Below, in pieces: positions 61,781 through 64,000 of a stretch of DNA of 64,000 nt; the stretch's first letter is position 1; each line of letters starts with the position of its first letter. A program made the position numbers and the translations under genes. The stretch comes from Actinomadura macrotermitis. GTDB taxonomy: Bacteria; Actinomycetota; Actinomycetes; Streptosporangiales; Streptosporangiaceae. The notes under the pieces were generated by a model, which saw only the letters and a list, made by a program, of their open reading frames with translations, had not been told where the DNA came from and made no database searches. The DNA is taken from NCBI RefSeq assembly GCF_009604375.1, contig NZ_WEGH01000004.1:310001-374000 (forward strand), written 5' to 3'.

Positions 61781-62317
61781 ATGCGCAAGATCATCTCTAG
61801 CCTGTTCGTCTCACTGGACGGCGTGGCGGAGGCCCCCGACACCTGGCACTTCCCGTACTTCAACGATGAGATGGGCGCGGCCGTCGGCGGGGCCATGGCC
61901 GGCTGCGACGCGATGCTGCTGGGACGCGTCCAGTACGAGGAGTTCGCTGCGTACTGGCCCACCAGCGAGGACGAGTTCGCCGGCTTCATGAACGGCCAGA
62001 AGAAGTACGTGGTCACCAACACGCTGACCGAGGCCGCCTGGAACAACACCGAGATCATCAGCGGTGACGTGCTCGGCGCGCTCCAGGCGCTCAAGGACTC
62101 CGAAGGCAAGGACATCGCCATCACCGGCAGCCTCACCCTCGTGCGGTCGCTGCTGGCGGCGGGGCTGCTGGACCGGCTGCAGCTGTTCGTCCACCCCATC
62201 GTCGTCGGCAAGGGCGCCCGCTGGTTCGACGGCCTGGACACCGTCAAGCTGAACCTGGCCACGTCCGAGACCTTCACCACCGGCGTGGTCAACCAGATCT
62301 ACACCCCGGCCGCCTGA
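61781..62317 (+). CDS. Dihydrofolate-reductase-like / RibD_C domain protein
   Basis: 178 residues. RKIISSLFVSLDGVAEAPDTWHFPYF, CDAMLLGRVQYEEFAAYWP, KYVVTNTLTEAAWNNTEIISGD, IAITGSLTLVRSLLAAGLLDRLQLFVHPIVVGKGARWF are typical of YwjB/YyaP-like RibD_C proteins. They use NADPH but have no settled substrate. GGGAG precedes the ATG. Control by the divergent TetR protein is very likely, so the substrate may also be the inducer. Confidence 0.87.
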   Translation: MRKIISSLFVSLDGVAEAPDTWHFPYFNDEMGAAVGGAMAGCDAMLLGRVQYEEFAAYWPTSEDEFAGFMNGQKKYVVTNTLTEAAWNNTEIISGDVLGALQALKDSEGKDIAITGSLTLVRSLLAAGLLDRLQLFVHPIVVGKGARWFDGLDTVKLNLATSETFTTGVVNQIYTPAA

Positions 62318-62343
62318 ACCGCGCCGAGCCGGCCCCCGGCGGG

Positions 62344-62380
62344 GCCCACCCCGCCACCGCCGAGCGGTGGCGGGGTGGGC
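62344..62380. terminator. Hairpin after the RibD-like gene
   Basis: A perfect 17-bp inverted repeat (62344-62360 and 62364-62380) with a CGA loop, 26 bases after the stop. It is the strongest stem in the window. Confidence 0.85.
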
Positions 62381-62589
62381 AACCGGACAGGCTCTCATCC
62401 ACATGCCGCTCGATCGGCAGCCCCTCGTCCTGCGGCGCATCGCCGGATGGCTGCGCCCCGGTCCGGGGCGGGAGATTTCATGTAGACACTAATGTTTTTC
62501 TGGCCGGTTCGGGCCATCCGGATTCGTTGATCGAGTTCGGTGGCGCGGTGACGATGGTTGTGCAAGCGATCTCCACAGAAGGGAGTCTC

Positions 62590-62805
62590 ATGAACCTGGC
62601 TCGTCGTGCAGTGATCGCCGCGGCGTTGGTCCTGGCCTCGTCCGGGGTGGCCGTCGGCACCGCCGCCACCGCCAACGCCACGACCTACGGCACATGCTTC
62701 CCGAGCGAAGAAGGCCACAGCAAGTACGTCTGGGTACGCAAGCCCGACGGCAAGTGGGGCTACGTCTGGGCCACGTGCCGCAACGGCTGGTGGCGCGACT
62801 GGTGA
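62590..62805 (+). CDS. Small secreted Trp-rich protein
   Basis: 71 residues. ATG 62590 has AAGGGAG 6 bases upstream. A clear signal peptide (about 1-30, ending TATANA) is followed by about 41 mature residues with two Cys, five Trp and four Tyr or Phe, ending CRNGWWRDW. The two Cys could form one disulfide. No family recognised; a small extracellular effector, surface peptide or antimicrobial is possible but unsupported. Confidence 0.65.
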   Translation: MNLARRAVIAAALVLASSGVAVGTAATANATTYGTCFPSEEGHSKYVWVRKPDGKWGYVWATCRNGWWRDW

Positions 62806-62845
62806 CCCCGGCGTGACGGCCTTGAGGTCAGGGGTGTGGACCGCT

Positions 62846-63089
62846 GCTGAGAGCCTGTTTCCGAACCTTTGGCCGTCGGCGGCCCGCTGACCACGGAAGA
62901 CGCTTCGCGTTCTCCAGCCGTCACACCGTGACGCCTGGACGTGACGCTAACTCCCGTCTCGGTGATCTCTTCGCCAGGAGCCGTTCGCTCGTCCGTCACG
63001 GTGATGTCCGGGCGAACGGCGGCGTCTACCGCCGTTCCGTCGCACCTGCCGCTGACCTGGCCCGATGGGTTCGGAAACAGGCTCTCAGC
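62846..63089. mobile_element. MITE-like element with 22-bp inverted termini
   Basis: Perfect 22-bp inverted repeats (62846-62867 and 63068-63089) enclose 200 bp without a convincing gene. The ends contain GAGCCTGTTTCCGAACC, which looks like termini of some actinomycete IS elements. No clear target duplication is visible. The right end supplies the stop codon of the mutarotase gene at 63087-63085. Confidence 0.55.
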
Positions 63090-63957
63090 GCCGGACGCTC
63101 AAGGTGACGCCGAACCGGGCCGGTGCGCCCTCGGCGCTCTCCAGCTGCCGGGTGAGGCGGGCGGACTCCACGCAGACGAAGCGGGTGTAGGCGTCGTCGG
63201 CCATGTCGTCCAGGCGGTGCGACAGCTCCACCCCGGGGTTCCAGGTCACCACGTCGCTGACCTCGCGGTGGCGCACCTCGACGACGCGGTCGAGCACCGG
63301 GTCCTTCAGCAGGCTGACCTCCTCGGGGTGGAAGAAGATGCGGTCGACGCGGTCGGGGAAGGACAGCTCGCCGTCCTGCCTGCCGTCGGAGTCGTCGATC
63401 ACCTTGTCGATGTAGCGGTCGCCGAGGCCCGCGACCGTGACCTCGTCGGCCGACCCGACGTGGAAGTAGGAGTGCAGCGCCCCGGTGCTGACGTGGTCGC
63501 CCTCGGCCTGAAGCTCGATCCCGCACTCCTTCCCCAGGGTGTGGCGGGCCGTCAGCACGAAGTCGTGCGGCCACAGCTCGCGGGTCCGCGGGCTGCTGCG
63601 CAGCGTGAAGGTCAGGGACACCGTCTCGTCGTCCTCCTTGTGGGAGGTGAGCTCCCACTCGGAGATGCGGGCGAAGCCGTGACCCGGCTCCCCCGCCCCG
63701 GCGAACCACGGCCAGCAGATGGGCACGCCGCCGCGCACGGCCTTGCCTTCGGCGAAGGCCGATTCCTCGCTCAGCCACAGCACCGGCTGCTCGCCGGCGG
63801 GCTGCCAGGCGATGAGCTGGGCTCCCTGCAGGGTGACGGCGGCCCGCACCCGCGGGTGGTCGATCACGACCAGCGGCAGCCGCCCGATCCGGCGGCGGCT
63901 GATCGTGGACGACAGCTGCTCGGTGACAGGCAGGGAGAACAGGTCTTCTTCGCTCAC
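63085..63957 (-). CDS. D-hexose-6-phosphate mutarotase (YeaD-like)
   Basis: 290 residues, GTG start. Galactose-mutarotase fold with AVTLQGAQLIAWQP, VRGGVPICWPWFAG, GFARISEWEL (first His region HGFAR), ALHSYFHVGSADEVTV (second His) and a late Glu in CVESARL. It interconverts alpha and beta glucose-6-phosphate, which suits the zwf reaction. The final residues and stop lie inside the right terminus of the MITE-like element, so the end of the gene may have been altered by insertion. Confidence 0.87.
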   Translation of the reverse strand: MSEEDLFSLPVTEQLSSTISRRRIGRLPLVVIDHPRVRAAVTLQGAQLIAWQPAGEQPVLWLSEESAFAEGKAVRGGVPICWPWFAGAGEPGHGFARISEWELTSHKEDDETVSLTFTLRSSPRTRELWPHDFVLTARHTLGKECGIELQAEGDHVSTGALHSYFHVGSADEVTVAGLGDRYIDKVIDDSDGRQDGELSFPDRVDRIFFHPEEVSLLKDPVLDRVVEVRHREVSDVVTWNPGVELSHRLDDMADDAYTRFVCVESARLTRQLESAEGAPARFGVTLSVRR

Positions 63958-64000
63958 GGTGCGGCCTTCCCGAACGGATGGTGTCTGGACTTCAGATGAT

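Noticed and set aside
62846..63089. Reading the 22-bp inverted repeats as a terminator
   Set aside because: The arms are 200 bases apart, too far for an intrinsic terminator, and a strong hairpin already exists at 62344-62380.

Overview
This window reads as chromosomal DNA of a filamentous high-GC actinomycete. The GC content is very high, GTG and TTG starts are common, and genes are packed with 4-base stop/start overlaps. Family content fits too: a HemQ-type heme pathway, DUF3000 and DUF4349 proteins, GlgX, a LigD-type polymerase domain and a csn-type chitosan uptake operon. The mix of families would suit an Actinomadura-like member of the Streptosporangiales, but the sequence alone does not fix the genus. 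I saw no rRNA, tRNA or CRISPR array.

Region 1 to 3.6 kb (minus strand) is the right end of a small biosynthetic operon. It encodes an alpha-oxoamine synthase closely resembling the Vibrio CAI-1 autoinducer synthase CqsA, an acyl carrier protein, an active ketosynthase, and a second ketosynthase-like subunit that has lost the active-site Cys and runs off the left edge. This looks like a dedicated acyl-ACP maker feeding an amino-ketone synthase, and it is the most novel item here.

Region 4 to 16.7 kb is a chitosan-utilisation locus. It holds a secreted CBM32-GH8 glucanase/chitosanase, a secreted CBM32-Fn3-metallophosphoesterase, an MFS exporter with a short leader ORF, and a csnR-E-F-G-H-K type operon (ROK repressor, binding protein, two permeases, GH4 enzyme, sugar kinase). 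A shared 19-bp operator (GTTAGGAAACCTTCCTAAC type) precedes the GH8 gene, the phosphoesterase gene and csnR, tying them into one regulon. A secreted family-6 polysaccharide lyase follows.

Region 18 to 30.7 kb is mixed: a LysR regulator with a divergent quinone oxidoreductase and hotdog thioesterase, a broken amino-acid permease remnant, two membrane GTPases, a DUF4262-GNAT-SUKH operon, GlgX, a RibD-like reductase and an ATP-dependent DNA ligase. Region 30.7 to 46.7 kb holds a PhoD phosphatase, a HelD/HelR-like helicase, a sulfatase, an aldehyde dehydrogenase behind a 28-bp perfect palindrome, and a GntR regulator beside a leuA gene with a leader-peptide attenuator. It continues with NDH-2, glucose-6-phosphate dehydrogenase, an aldose epimerase, and a TetR/membrane-protein operon whose operator covers the start codon.

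Region 46.9 to 64 kb holds a secreted X-Pro peptidase, a MarR/SMP-30 pair with an operator in the promoter spacer, a LigD-type polymerase, MsrB, and the late heme genes hemQ, cgoX and hemE. It ends with RNase D, an FTR1 iron permease behind an iron box, a TetR/RibD-like pair with twin operators, a tiny secreted Trp-rich protein, a MITE-like element with 22-bp inverted repeats, and a hexose-6-phosphate mutarotase.
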